Assembly: GCA_019321725.1 (NCBI GenBank)
Contig: CM033116.1
Location: forward strand, 13,955,420 to 14,019,419
Origin: Paulownia fortunei
Taxonomy: Eukaryota; Streptophyta; Magnoliopsida; Lamiales; Paulowniaceae
Direction: 5' to 3'
DNA length: 64,000 bases
Position 1 is the stretch's first letter. Every line of letters begins with the position of its first letter. Position numbers and translations under genes: made by a program. Positions 49,368-61,239 of the stretch are shown piece after piece. A model generated the notes under the pieces. That model was not told the origin of the DNA and made no database searches. It was given only the letters and a program-made list of their open reading frames with translations.

Positions 49368-50300
49368 ATGGCACCAAAAAGAAAGACAATGGATGATCAT
49401 GAGGGTAATCATAGTATGATGAATAATTTGACTGATCTCATTCAACAACAAACTAGAATATATGGTGAACAGATACAACAATTGCTAGTTATGCAACTAA
49501 GAAGGCAAGAACAGAATCAGTGACTTTCTCCACCACAAACTCGGCAGGATACTTCACAAGTTGTGTATGAGAAATTTAGAAAGATGGAACCTATTGATTT
49601 TATTGGTGGGTCTAATCCCATGGTTGCAGAGAAATGGGTGAAATCTTTGTACACTATCTTTAACTACATGTAAATTAATGATGCTGAGAAGGTACTCTAT
49701 GCAATTTTCTTATTGAAGAATGATGCTAGAACCTGGTGGGAAGGAGCTAAGCTTGCAGTGAATATGGAAAGAGCTAACTTAGGAGAGGTTTAAAATAATT
49801 GTTTATGATAAGTATTTCACCAAAGATGCTAGGTCACTTGAAGTAAAAGAATTCTTGGAGTTAAAACAATGAGGGATGTCTGTATGTGATTATGTGAGAA
49901 AATTTGAAGAGGGTTGCAAGTATATACCAGATATCGTCAGAGACAACAATGAGAAGATGGATCATGTCCTCAACAACAGAGTTTAGGGATGTGGTGGACA
50001 AGGCTTTGATGGCTGACTTAGATGAGAAAGAGATTGAGAGATTCCATCAGTAAAAGAAGCAAGTATTCACTCCTAAAAATCTGAACTATTGGAAGAAAGG
50101 AGAGCAAAAATCAAACCAAGGGAATGAAAAGCGTCTTAGAGTTGGGTAGACTTCTACTGCAGTTGAAAGGCTTAAATGTGTTAAGTGTGGGAAGAATAAT
50201 TTTGGGGAATGCTTTAGTGGTACTAATCATTGCTTTAAGTGTAAAAAACCTGGACATATAGCAAATGATTGCCCAACAGTGGAGGGGAAAATTCAGGGGA
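49368..50300 (+). pseudogene. A2 gag, broken
   Basis: Starts [16 protein letters not shown] at 49368, as in A1. A stop after QNQ ends the Gln-rich part. The capsid domain continues with '[20 protein letters not shown]' and '[17 protein letters not shown]', then is disrupted by frameshifts and stops between 49770 and 50060. Part of the capsid that A1 still has ('FLRGLNLKI') is deleted near 49965. The first zinc knuckle has Asn for His (CVKCGKNNFGEC). The second is intact (CFKCKKPGHIANDC, 50229-50274). A1 shows the reverse pattern. Confidence 0.88.
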
Positions 50301-50302
50301 GA

Positions 50303-53300
50303 GTGTATACAATGATATAAGAACAAGCTGATGCAGATGCTTCTGTAGTCACAGGTACTATTTTAATTTCTGGGATACCTGCAATTGCATTGATAGATTC
50401 TGGATCTACGCATTCATTTGCATCACGTGCATTTGTGAGAAAATTGGGCATTACACCAAATTTATTAAAAGTAAAGTAAAGTGTGACTGTTCCATCCGGG
50501 GAAGAAATGGATTCCAACCAAATGTTAAGGGCTTGTTCTATTTAGATTAGTGATAGGAGTCTTTATGCAGATCTCCTTATTTTATCCATGCCAAATTTTG
50601 AGGTTATTCTGGGTATGGATTGGCTTACCAAATATCATGTAACAATTGATTGTAACAAGAAGATTGTGATTAATCAGCCACCTGGAGAAGAATAATTTGT
50701 GTTTAGTGGTACCTCATTGTCATGGTCCTTACCAATCGTAACTGCTTTGAAAGCTCAAAAGATTTTGAATAAAGATTGTGTTGGATATTTGGCAAGTGTT
50801 CTGGACACCTCAGTCAAAGCACAATTGAAGCCAAAAAATGTAGATGTTGTTGAAGAATTTCTTGAGGTATTTCCAGATGATTTACTAGGACTACCATTAG
50901 ATCGAGATATTGAATTTCTGATTGATGTTATGCCAGCAACTACTCCTATTTCTAAAGCACCATATCGAATGGCACCAATAGAATTGAAAGAGTTAAAAGT
51001 TCAATTGCAAGAATTGATTGATAAGGGTTTTATTCGCCCTAGTTATTCTCCTTGTGGAGCACCTATGTTGTTCATGAAAAAGAAATATGGTACATTGCGG
51101 TTGTGCATTGATTATAGAGAGTTGAATAAAGTAACAGTCAAGAATAAGTATCCACTTCCAAGAATAGATGATTTGTTTGACCAATTGTAGGGAGCATCGG
51201 TAGTTTCTAAGATTGATTTACGCTCTGGGTATCATCAGTTGAATATCAAGGAAGAAGACATACCAAAGACTACATTTTGAACAAGGTATGGATATTACGA
51301 ATTTCTAGTGACGCCTTTACGTTTAACCAATGCCCCTGCAATATTTTAGGATCTAATAAATAGGGTGTTCAAGCAATATCTTGATAAATTTGTTGTGTTT
51401 ATTGATGACATCCTAATTTATTCACTTGATAAAGAATAGCACAAGGAACATTTGAAGATTGTGCTTCAAGTTCTTAAGGAAAAATAGTTATATGCTAAAT
51501 TCAAGAAGTGTGAATTTTGGCTTGAGCAAGTGGTATTCCTAGATCATGTAGTATCTAAGAATAGTATTTCTGTTGATCTAGGCAAGGTAGAAGTTGTCAT
51601 TAAGTGGCCAACACCAACAAATGTATTAGAAGTAAGGGGTTTCTTGGGATTAGCAGGGTACTATCGATGATTTGTTCAGGGCTTTTCAAAGATAGCAACT
51701 CCATTGATAATGTTAACAAGAAAGAATGTGAAGTTCTTATGGACCGATGCTTGTGAAAGAAATTTTCAAGAATTGAAACATAGATTGACTACAACTCATG
51801 TTCTTACCATTCCAACAGGAACTGGTGGATTTGTGGTGTATAGCGACAGTTCAAAAAATGATTTGGGTGCTGTATTGATTCAAAATGGGAAGGTTATTGT
51901 CTATACTTCAAGGCAATTGAAGAAGTATGAAGAGAATTACCCAACCCATGATTTGGAACTTGTCGTTATGGTTTTTACTTTGAAAATCTGGAGACATTAT
52001 TTGTATGGTGAGAAGAGTGAGATATACACAGATCATAAAAGTTTGAAGTACTTCTATACCCAAAAGAAGTTGAATATGAGACAAAGAAGATGGTTAGAAC
52101 TTGTGAAGGATTACGATTGTGTGATCAACTATTATCCTGGTAAAGCGAATGTGGTTGCAGATGCATTAAGCAGAAAATCCACATCTTCTCTTTTTGTCAT
52201 ACAAAAGTCATTATTACTAGATTTGCAGAGATTAGAGCTTGAAATTGTACCTAATGGAAAAAGTGTTCATTGTCAGCCTTAGTGTTGAGACCTGTACTTC
52301 AAGATAGAATAAGAGAAGGTCAAAAGGTGGATATGCAATTGCATAGATTGAAAAGAAATATTAAGAATGGAAAGAGGCCAAACTTCTCTGTCACTGATGA
52401 TGGAATTATTGGATACAAAGGGAGACTATGTGTGTTGTCTGACAAGGCCATGAAAGGAGATATTTTAGAAGAAGCTCATACCATTCCTTACTCGGTGCAT
52501 CCAGGTAGCAAAAAAATGTACAAAGACTTACAACAGCATTATTGGTGGCCTAAAATGAAGAGAGATATAGAAAAATTTGTAGCTGAATGTCTAACTTGTC
52601 AATAAGTTAAGATTGAACATCAAAGACCATCAGGGTTGTTGAAGCCTTTGTTGATTCCATAGTGGAAATGGGAGCACATTATAATGGACTTTGTGCTTGG
52701 ATTACCTAGAACAAAAAAGGGGTATAATTCCATATGGGTGATTGTTGATAGATTAACTAAATCAGCCCATTTTCTTCAATTGAAATCCACATACGATATG
52801 GATCAGTATGCTCAATAATATATTAAAGAGATAGTCAGGTTACATGGAGTACGAGTTTCAATACTGTCCGACAGAGATCCTAAGTTTACATCTATATTTT
52901 GGAAGAGCTTACACAGTGCCATGGGAATGAAACTTGCATTCAGTACAACATTTCATCCACAAAGTGATGAGCAATCAGAGAGGGTTATTCAAATATTAGA
53001 GGATATGTTAAGAGTTTGTGTGCTAGATTTTCAAGGGAGTTGGGATGCGAAGCTTCCATTAGTAGAGTTTACTTATAATAATAGCAACCAATCAACAATT
53101 GGAATGGCATCTTATGAAGCATTATATGGAAGAAAATGTAGATCTCCAGTTCATTGGGATGAATTTGGAGAACGAATCCTAATTAGTCCGAAAATAGTTT
53201 AACAAACCTCTAAGGTAGTGGAGAAGATACGAGAGAGAATAAAGATCACGCAGAGTAGATAGAAAAGTCATGTAGATAAACGGAGAAAAGATCTATAGTT

Positions 53301-53767
53301 TGTCATTGGGGATCATGTGTTCTTAAAAGTAGCTCCCATGAAAGGTGTTGAGATTTGGAAAGAAAGGAAAACTCAACCCAAGGTATGTCGGCCCATTCTA
53401 GATTCTTGAAAGAGTTGGTGATAAAGCTTATAGAGTGGCCTTACCTCCGTCATTATCTATTGTTCATAATGTTTTCCATGTATCTATGTTGAGGAAGTAC
53501 ATTTTAAACCCCTCTCATGTGTTGGGTTATGAACTATTGGAATTGACTTCTGATTTAGTTTATGAAGAGAAACCAGTGCAAATTTTGGATCGAAAGGAAA
53601 AAGAACTAAGAACAAAACAGATTCGACTTGTTAAAGTATTATGGAGGAATCATTCTATAGAAAAGGCTACGTGGGAAAGAGAAGAAGAAATGCAGAGCAA
53701 GTATCCAGAATTATTTGGTACGTCAAATTTTGAGGATGAAATTTTTATAATGAATGAAGGATTATAA
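50303..53767 (+). pseudogene. A2 pol (PR-RT-RH-IN-chromodomain), broken
   Basis: This is the best-preserved pol in the window. Protease has [10 protein letters not shown] (Asp at 50396-50398). RT has '[20 protein letters not shown]' and FIDD at 51398-51409. A long RNase H frame (51704-52282) contains '[18 protein letters not shown]' and '[15 protein letters not shown]'. The integrase zinc region ends 'CLTCQ'. Its catalytic residues are Asp 52687, Asp 52870 and Glu 52978, all in one frame, with 35 residues between the last two. The tail has 'HNVFHVSMLRKYILNP' and the group II chromodomain signature VLWRNHSIEKATWEREEEM at about 53636-53692, which would target integration to histone-marked chromatin. 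About a dozen stops and a frameshift near 53350 kill it. The terminal TAA uses LTR bases (53765-53767). Confidence 0.95.
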
Positions 53768-55962
53768 TGCCCAATTATCTCCTACATAGCTAATAATAAA
53801 GATCTTGCATGAATATGAATCTAATCAAAGTGCATTATTGCACGAACATGAATAATTATTACTATATGCTCCAGTTATGCTTTAACATGCATTAATACAT
53901 GACATATGATATCAAACTTTTGTTTCTTGATTTAACATATTCCTTAAGTGTATTTTTGTAGTGAAAAGCTCGGTATCTCGGTTAAGGAAGATTGATATGT
54001 TGAATGGCCATGAAAAATGAATTACTTGTATTGCTCCATACTTGTTACATTCTAAAGTGATTATTTGCATAAATATTTTCTTAAAATATGTTACATTTGG
54101 CTAAGAACTAAAAGTATGTAAAATGGTGCAATTTAATTGGTTAGTTGACTAGGTTGCATGAAATCATTCTAAACTGCATTGTACTTGATTGTAATACCAA
54201 AGCATCAATGTTTGTTATTTCCCTAGCCCATAAATCTGGCTCTTTGCATAGACACCAAGTATGAGTCAACCAATCATCACATTTCACTTATCTCTCTTTG
54301 AAATTTCAAACAAGTCATTTTTAGCCATATTTTCTTGTGGAAGCTCATAAAAAACAACCAGACTTCTTCCCTAAAAAATGACCAGACTCACAACAAATTA
54401 AATTCAATCCATAGAACACAAACTAGAATAAATTTTCACCATTTTAAGCTTGAAAATCGTTGATGTTGAAGCATAATTCCAACTTAACCAATGTATATTC
54501 TTTTTCAATATTTCTTATGATGAATTTGTAGTATCTTGGATGGTTACACGTTTTACTATATTTTTGTATGAATGAAAACTCAAATGGGATAGACTTGAAG
54601 TCAAAACTAAGCTAGTTAAGCTAGTTTCTAGCAAAATTGATAGTCTTGTGAAATATGTTTAATTTACTTGTATCTATTAATCTTGTAATGTTTACATTAT
54701 GTTTGGAAGTTCCTACAAATGATTGTGAACAATAGCAATTATTTTTCTTAATTGAAGGTTAGAATCAATTTAAGTTAGAACTTAGTGCGTCATTTTAATT
54801 CGGATTGTGTTAATGTTTTGGGGGCTGCCCTAATATTTATGTTTGAATTATTAGTGATCTAGTAGATGCCCTAAAGTTTTTTGTCTTGAATTAGCAATAA
54901 AATATGGAGTATGTATTATTTTTAAGGCCATGTAATTGATATGCAATTATTTACAAAAGATTGAAAAGTCTATATGATTTTAATTAGAATAGATTATGTG
55001 ATTTATTAAAAAGATATTCAAAGGTACATGATTTGATTATGTTAGGCTTTTAACACATCCTATCTTCCAAGGAGATTGGCTTTTCACTTAGCATAAAGTT
55101 GACTTTCAGTAAGTTGAAACTTTCATTTGCTGTATCACAAGAATCATATAATGTTGTTCATGTTTTAATGTGATTGTCATTATTTGTCAAATGATGTAAT
55201 GTTTGATGCATTTATGGTTCATGAAGCATGATACTATTAAGAATATAATAAGGTTTTTGAAAAAGAAGTATGGTACTTGATTGATGGTCGGGTAGACGAG
55301 GGACACGGGAAGGACCAGCGAACCCAACAGATGGTGGTAAATAGTTGAGATTGAAAAACCAGTATAGGAAAGCCATAATGAATGAGATAGAATATAGCTA
55401 ATATCTGAGGTTGAAAGACCAAGTATGGAAACCCCTTATTATTTCTTTTATTGGCCAATCATTATGAACAGGTTTCCAAAACTACGGTCTATCGCTATTA
55501 GTTAGGTACCACACTTCAACGACCCTAAAAAGTGATTTATGAATAAAAGTTTTTAAATTGAATAATGTATTCAATCATTTATGTGATTTGCATGTACGTT
55601 ATTTATTATTGCATCATTTTCACCTTACTAAGCCTTTAGCTCATTAGATTCATGTGGTGCAGGTGGCAATGTACATGTTTAGAGATTGACTGAGTCTTCA
55701 GAGTAGCTGGACAGAACAGTTTTGTAGCCTATTTTAAAAACTTTATTTTGTTTTTAAATAAGCCGCTCTATTATGTTTTTGTAAAAAGATGTACTCAGTT
55801 TTGATTTATGTATATAGTGTGTTTAAAACGAAATGAAACAACAAATGAATTCAAGTTTATTTCTCATAGCCAAAATGGGAAACTTTTATTAAAACCATAA
55901 CTCTACTATTGATGAAAAGTTAACATTTCTTGTTTTAACTGTATTAGCTTGTTTAGGTTCTA
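53763..55962 (+). mobile_element. Element A2, 3' LTR, end removed by an inversion
   Basis: It starts TATAATGCCC and is collinear with the 5' LTR up to GTTTAGGTTCTA at 55962. The last ~20 bases (in the 5' copy TTAAGGGGTGTTATA) and the right target pentamer are missing. Small internal deletions occur, for example near 54250 and 54360-54400. Confidence 0.92.
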
Positions 55963-56173
55963 CAATTAACTATTTTATGAAATTATCAAGAGTCTTCTTG
56001 TGGCATTCATCCTTGAATTATCACTTATAACCTTTCTTATCTATCTTGAATGTGGCATCTGCCCTAATACCTTATACTATTGATGCCTGATTGTGAATTC
56101 AGGTTGGGACAATCCTAAGAAAAATACCTTTATGGATGTTCGGGTCTCATTTTTCATTGTGAGGTTTATATCA
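55963..56173 (+). mobile_element. Element C LTR end (U5 side), inverted relative to the rest of C
   Basis: This sequence is the reverse complement of 37354-37580. Read on the plus strand it contains CTTGTGGCATTCATCCTTG and GTGTCTC-like U5 phrases and ends GAGGTTTATATCA at 56173, next to a primer site. The remainder of this LTR lies at 57209-57710 in the opposite orientation. Confidence 0.75.
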
Positions 56174-56176
56174 TTT

Positions 56177-56188
56177 TTGTATCAGATC
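56177..56188 (+). other. Element C primer-binding site
   Basis: TTGTATCAGATC resembles the initiator tRNA-Met site TGGTATCAGAGC at 10 of 12 positions and follows the C LTR edge. It shows that this LTR was a 5' LTR. Confidence 0.6.
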
Positions 56189-56398
56189 AGGTTCTAAAAT
56201 TATATTTATTTATCATACTTCTAATCAAGAAGGACGTTACCAAACAAAAATTAAACTGTTCCAGAACTTGTTCAAGGTTTCTTTCTCTATTGAGCAGATA
56301 ACTTTGGTAATCTTTTGGCTATGATTTCATTTTAATTGATGCTACTCTTGTTTCCTTTAAGTTAAAGTCTTATTTGGGAATTTGCCTTGTTCTCTAAA
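56189..56398 (+). mobile_element. Element C untranslated leader
   Basis: Leader sequence between the C primer site and the point where B LTR sequence begins (near 56399). No open gag start is visible. It is inside the inverted segment. Confidence 0.5.
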
Positions 56399-57208
56399 TT
56401 TTGACATCCTTAGGTGTATTTATTCACTCTAATTTTTTTAACACACTTAGCTAACATATAAAAAAATATAAACATTCCATAGAATTGCCAAAACTCATGG
56501 ATTTAGGTCCCTAATTCAGTCTTATTCATAATACACCAAAACATATTTTGCTACTTTGGCAGTTTGAGTGTTTCTCTAATATCATGCTCAATTTCAATTT
56601 CTAACCAATCAAAATTCATTCCAATACTCTTAACTCATATATGGACATGTAAATATGATAATTATTAGTTTTATTCAACATATCATACACTTTGGATCCT
56701 AAAACGCAAGAAAATAGCAAGGTGACACTTTCTGCCAAAAGTATTTCCTATTAAGTGTTTGTCATCAAAAACCCTTTCTTGGTGCACCAAAGTCAAATTA
56801 AAAACTTCCAAACACTTTTGTAAGAGATATTAAAAGCTTAATAAACAATTAACCCATTTAGAATAGTCTGAAAACCAAAGGCAAGACCATAAGGAAGTGT
56901 TACCTATGCAGATTTTGAGGTTAAACTTGATGGTAATCACTTTTCCTTTGCTTTTCTTGCTTTTATTTCAACTTGGAATCAATTTGGAGCACTTGGAGAC
57001 CTTAAGTTGTGTGTTTGGAAGCTAAAAATGGCTGAAATGAGGGTCTGATCGTGGATTAAGGGTGAAAGGTTTGAGCTGTTAGCTTGAAATGCTAGCTTAA
57101 GCTTAATAAGAAAACATGATGTGTCAAATACTGGTTTAAGTCTAATATGATACACATCTTATACAGCTCCAATCTAGTGTTTCTCAGCATTTATTTCTCT
57201 ATTTACAA
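56399..57208 (-). mobile_element. Element B2, 3' LTR, second part (inverted)
   Basis: Reverse complement of the B LTR region equivalent to about 38700-39510. On the minus strand it starts TTGTAAATAGAGAAATAAA at 57208, exactly the bases expected after the A2 target site GGTTG in the B2 3' LTR. It runs to GGATGTCAAAA near 56399 and then gives way to C leader sequence. The end of the LTR is missing. Confidence 0.85.
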
Positions 57209-57710
57209 GAGAAAACTCTTACAAATATTATTTCAATCATGAATGAATTTCTCTTAGGACCATATGGGCTTATAAAGTCGAATTACTAAATAACTTAAAG
57301 GACAATAAATCAAATCCTGGGCAACTAAGCCTTTCAATCAGAAAAGTAAATGTCCTATAACAAAAAAAGAAAATAAGAAATGTCAATCCCTTACAATGAA
57401 GAAAGTAAATAGCAAATAACTGTCTTGAAAGGTTGTGCAAGAAAATAAGGAAAGTCATTCCCTTACAATCAATAAAGTAAATGGCAATTAATTATCTTGA
57501 AAATAGGCAAGTAATTTGCTCTTTATTGGAGAGTCTTTATATCGTAATAATATGCTGAAATTGGCAAATTTTCAAGCTTCCCAAATCAATCCACATGCCG
57601 AAATTGGTAAATTTGCTAGCTTTCCTCACGCCTAAATCAATCAACATGCGGAAATTGGCAAATTAGCAAGCTTTCCTTATGCTCCCATGTGCCTAATTCT
57701 CCTACTCAAT
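57209..57710 (-). mobile_element. Element C 5' LTR, remaining part
   Basis: Same orientation as, and collinear with, 37610-38039. Shared phrases include 'GAAAATAGGCAAGTAATTTG' and 'CCCATGATCTTCTTTCGGACC' just beyond. The U3 part holds three copies of a 43-51-base repeat with the core GAAATTGG(C/T)AAATT (57552, 57595, 57646); the 3' copy at 37930 has two. Its U5 end is in the inverted piece at 55963-56173. Confidence 0.75.
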
Positions 57711-57907
57711 CTAATCATTGGCCTTAATGACATTGACTAGCCCATGATCTTCTTTCGGACCCATCTTGAATTGCAACATATTAGAATTAACCCAAATCTC
57801 TTGAATCAACCCATCAAGTGCTTCTTTGAATGTCTTATTCCTTGCCCTTGTTATTGGTACAACTGGAACATGCAATGGATCCTTTGTTGAGGCTCCGTTA
57901 TTCTCAT
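57711..57907 (-). pseudogene. C-family polyprotein C-terminus, upstream copy
   Basis: The minus-strand frame reads VPITRARNKTFKEALDGL, then IQEIWVNSNMLQFKMGPKED and ends at TAG (57711-57713). It has no internal stop. It is cut upstream at 57908 by an A LTR. Because it sits directly before an LTR that is followed by a primer site, it must belong to a second C element sharing that LTR (LTR-body-LTR-body arrangement), or to a recombinant. Confidence 0.78.
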
Positions 57908-59730
57908 TGTAACACCCCTTAACCTAACTACAGAACCCCAAATAAGTTGTACAGTCAAGTCAAGAAATGTTAACCTTTTATCATTACTAGAGTTATGTTT
58001 TTCCTATCTTGATCTTTTAATCTCAGGTATTAGCCATATTTTGTCTTATTCATTGTGGTTTTTCTATCTTGGTTTTTCAACCTCAAGTATTTGCCACCTT
58101 TGTTGGGTCTATCGATCCCTCCCGCGTCCCTTATCTACCTGACCATCAATCAACTACCATATTTCCTCTTCAAAAACCTCATATTCTTGATAGTATCATG
58201 CTTCATGAGCCATGAATGCATCAAACATTATATCATTTGACAAATAATGACAATCACATTAAAATATGAAGAACATTATATGATTTTTATGATACAACAA
58301 ATGAAAGTTTTAACTTACGTCAAGTCCCTTTGTGCTAAGAAGTGCAAAGGTCAGTAGTCTCTTTGGAAGATAGGATGTACTAAAGGTCTAACATAAACAA
58401 ATCATGTATCTTTCAGTATCTTTTTAATTAATCACATAATCTAATCTAATTAAAATCATATACACTTGTCAATCTTTTGTAAATAATTTCATATCAATTG
58501 CATGACTTCAAAATCAATGCATACTCCATATTTACTAGTAATTCAAGATATTAAACATTAGGACAATCACTAAATCACTAATAATTAAAACATAAAATAT
58601 TAGGGCAGCCCCCAAACCTTGATACAATCTAAATATCCAAATTTGCATGGCGTAAACTCTGTTCTAACTTAAATTAACTCTAACCATCAATTAAGAAAAC
58701 TAATTGCCATTATTCAGAATCATTCATAGGCACTTCTAAACACAATATAGGCATTACAATATTAATAGTAACAAGAATATTAACCATATTTCATAAGGCT
58801 GTTAGTTTTGCTAGAAACTAGCTTAACTAGCTTGATTTTGGCTTCAACTCTATCCCACTTGTGTTTTCAAACATACAAAAAGATACTAAAACATGTAACC
58901 ATTCAAGATACCATAAATTCATCATAAGAAACATTAAAAAAGAACATAACTTGATTAGATTGGAATTAAACTTCAAAACTAATGATTTTCAAGCTTAAAA
59001 AGGTAGAAATTTGCTCTAGTTTGTATTCTTTGGATTCTTGTGGATTGGATTCAACCTTTGGGTGTATGAGAGAGTAGAAATTTGGGAGAAACTTTGGAGA
59101 ATAAGGGTTGGTCATTTTGAGGAGCTTCCACAAGAAAATATGGATAAAAATGATATTTTTAACTTTTCAAAGAGAGGTAAGAGAAGGGTGGTGATTGGTT
59201 GCCTCATGTTTGGTGTTTCTCATGCCAAAACCCAAGTTTATGGGCTAGAGAGATGGCAAGAATTGATGCTTTGGTGTTATAATCAAGTGCAGTGTGGTTG
59301 AGAATGATTTCATGCAACCCAGTTAACCTACCAATCAAATTGCACAATTTTGCATACTTTTAGTTATTAGCTAAATGTGACATATTTCAAGCAAATATTT
59401 AAGAAAAAAAAACTTTAGAATGTAACTAGTATGGAGTAATACAACTAATTCATTTCATATCCATTCAACACATCAATTTTTCTTAACTGAGATACCGAGG
59501 TTTTCACTGTAAAATGACACTTAAGAAATATGTTAAATTAAGAAATAAAAGTTTGATCTAATTTTTCATATACCAATGCATGTTAAAGCATAATAGGAGC
59601 ATAAATAATAATTATTCATGTTCATGCAATCTGCTATTTATATGCAATAATCTGATAACGCATATTGGCTCGATGCATATTCATATAAGATGCTTATTAT
59701 TGGCTATATAGGAGATAATTGGGTATTACA
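57908..59730 (-). mobile_element. Element A3, 3' LTR (minus strand), internally deleted
   Basis: TGTAACACCCCTTAACC at 57908 to GGGTATTACA at 59730, an A LTR in reverse. Near 57995 it jumps from 'ACTAGAGTTATG' to 'TATCTTGATCTTTTAATC', missing about 450 bases. Pol coding sequence on the minus strand abuts it at 59731. The left flank pentamer is CTCAT. Confidence 0.9.
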
Positions 59731-61235
59731 ATCCTTCATATCTTATAAAAATTTTGTCCTCAAAATTTGACGTATCAAATAATTTTGTTTATTTGCTTTG
59801 TATTTCTTCTGCTCTTTCCTACGTAGCCTCTTCTACAGAATGATTCCTCTACAATACTTTAACAAGTTGAATCCTTTTCATTCTCAATTCTCTTTCCTTT
59901 CAATCTAGAATTTGCACAAGTTTCTCTTCATAAGCTAACTCAAAAGTCAATTCCAACGATTCATAACTTAACAAATAAGAGGGGTTTGAAATGTGCTTCC
60001 TCAGCATAGACATATGGAAAACATTATGAACGCTAGATAATGATGGAGGTAAGGCCACTCTATAAGCTTTATAACCATTTTTTTCAAGAATCTCAAATGC
60101 ACCGACATACATTAGACTGAGTTTTTTTTCTTTCCAAATCTTATTATTCCTTTCATGGGAGCTACTTTTAAGAACACATGATCCCAAATGGTAAACTCTA
60201 GATCTTTTCTCCATTTATCTACATAAATTTTTTATCTACTTCGCACAAGCATCATTCCTTCTTGTGTTTTTTCCACTATCTTAGCGGTACGTTGAATTAG
60301 TTTCAGACTAAGTAAAGTAGGCTTTGTTCTCCAACTTCATCCCAATAAACTGGAGATCTACATTTTCTTCCATACAATGCTTCATAAGGCGTATTCCAAT
60401 TGTCGATTGGTAGCTATTATTATAAGTGAACTTCACTAATGGAAGCTTCGCATCCTAACTCCCTTGAAAATCTAGCACACAAGTTCTTAACATATTCTCT
60501 AATATCTGAATAACCTTCTCTGACGTCCATCACTTTGTAGATGAAATGTTGTACTAAATGCAAGTATCGCTCCCATGGCACTGTGTAATATTTTCCCAAA
60601 TATAGATGTAAACTTAGGATCTCTATCGGAAACTATTAAAACTAACACTCCATATAACCTGACTATCTCTTTACTATATTGTTGAGCATACTGGTCCATA
60701 TTATATATGGAGTTTACTAAAAGAAAATAGGTTGATTTAGTTAATCTATCAACAATCACCCATATAGAATTATACCCCTTTTGAGTTTTAGGTAGTCCAA
60801 GCATAAAGTCCATTGTAATGTGCTTCCATTTCTACTACGGAATCAATAAAGGCTTCAACAACCCTGCTAGTCTTTGACGTTCAATCTTAACTTGTTTGAC
60901 AAGTTAGATATTTAGCCACAAATTTTGCTATATCTCTCTTCATTTTAGGCCACCAACAATGTTGTAAGTCTTTGTTCATTTTTTTACTACTTACGTGTAC
61001 CGAGTAAGGAGTAGTATGAGCTTCTTCTAACATGTCTCCATTCATAGCCTTGTCAACTGGCACGCACAATATCCCTTTATATCCAATAATTCCATCATTA
61101 GTAATAGAGAAGTCTGGCCTCTTTCCAGCATCAATCTTTCTTTTTAATCTACACAAATGCATATTTACCTTCTGACCTTCTTTAATTCTATCTTGAAGTA
61201 CAGGTTTCAATACTAAGGCTGACAATAAACACATA
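59726..61235 (-). pseudogene. A3 pol, C-terminal half (integrase to chromodomain)
   Basis: On the minus strand, from 61235 downwards: 'LSALVLKPVLQDRIKEGQ', the integrase zinc region ending 'KYLTCQTS' near 60890, and the integrase core '[20 protein letters not shown]' with 'IVSDRDPKFTSIF'. The tail has 'VHNVFHMSMLRKHISNPS'. The chromodomain end is eroded ('EEAT-stop-ERAEEIQSK'). It stops at TAA 59726-59728 inside the LTR. Gag, protease, RT and RNase H are missing: the sequence switches strand at about 61235 into another A fragment. Confidence 0.88.
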
Positions 61236-61239
61236 TAAG

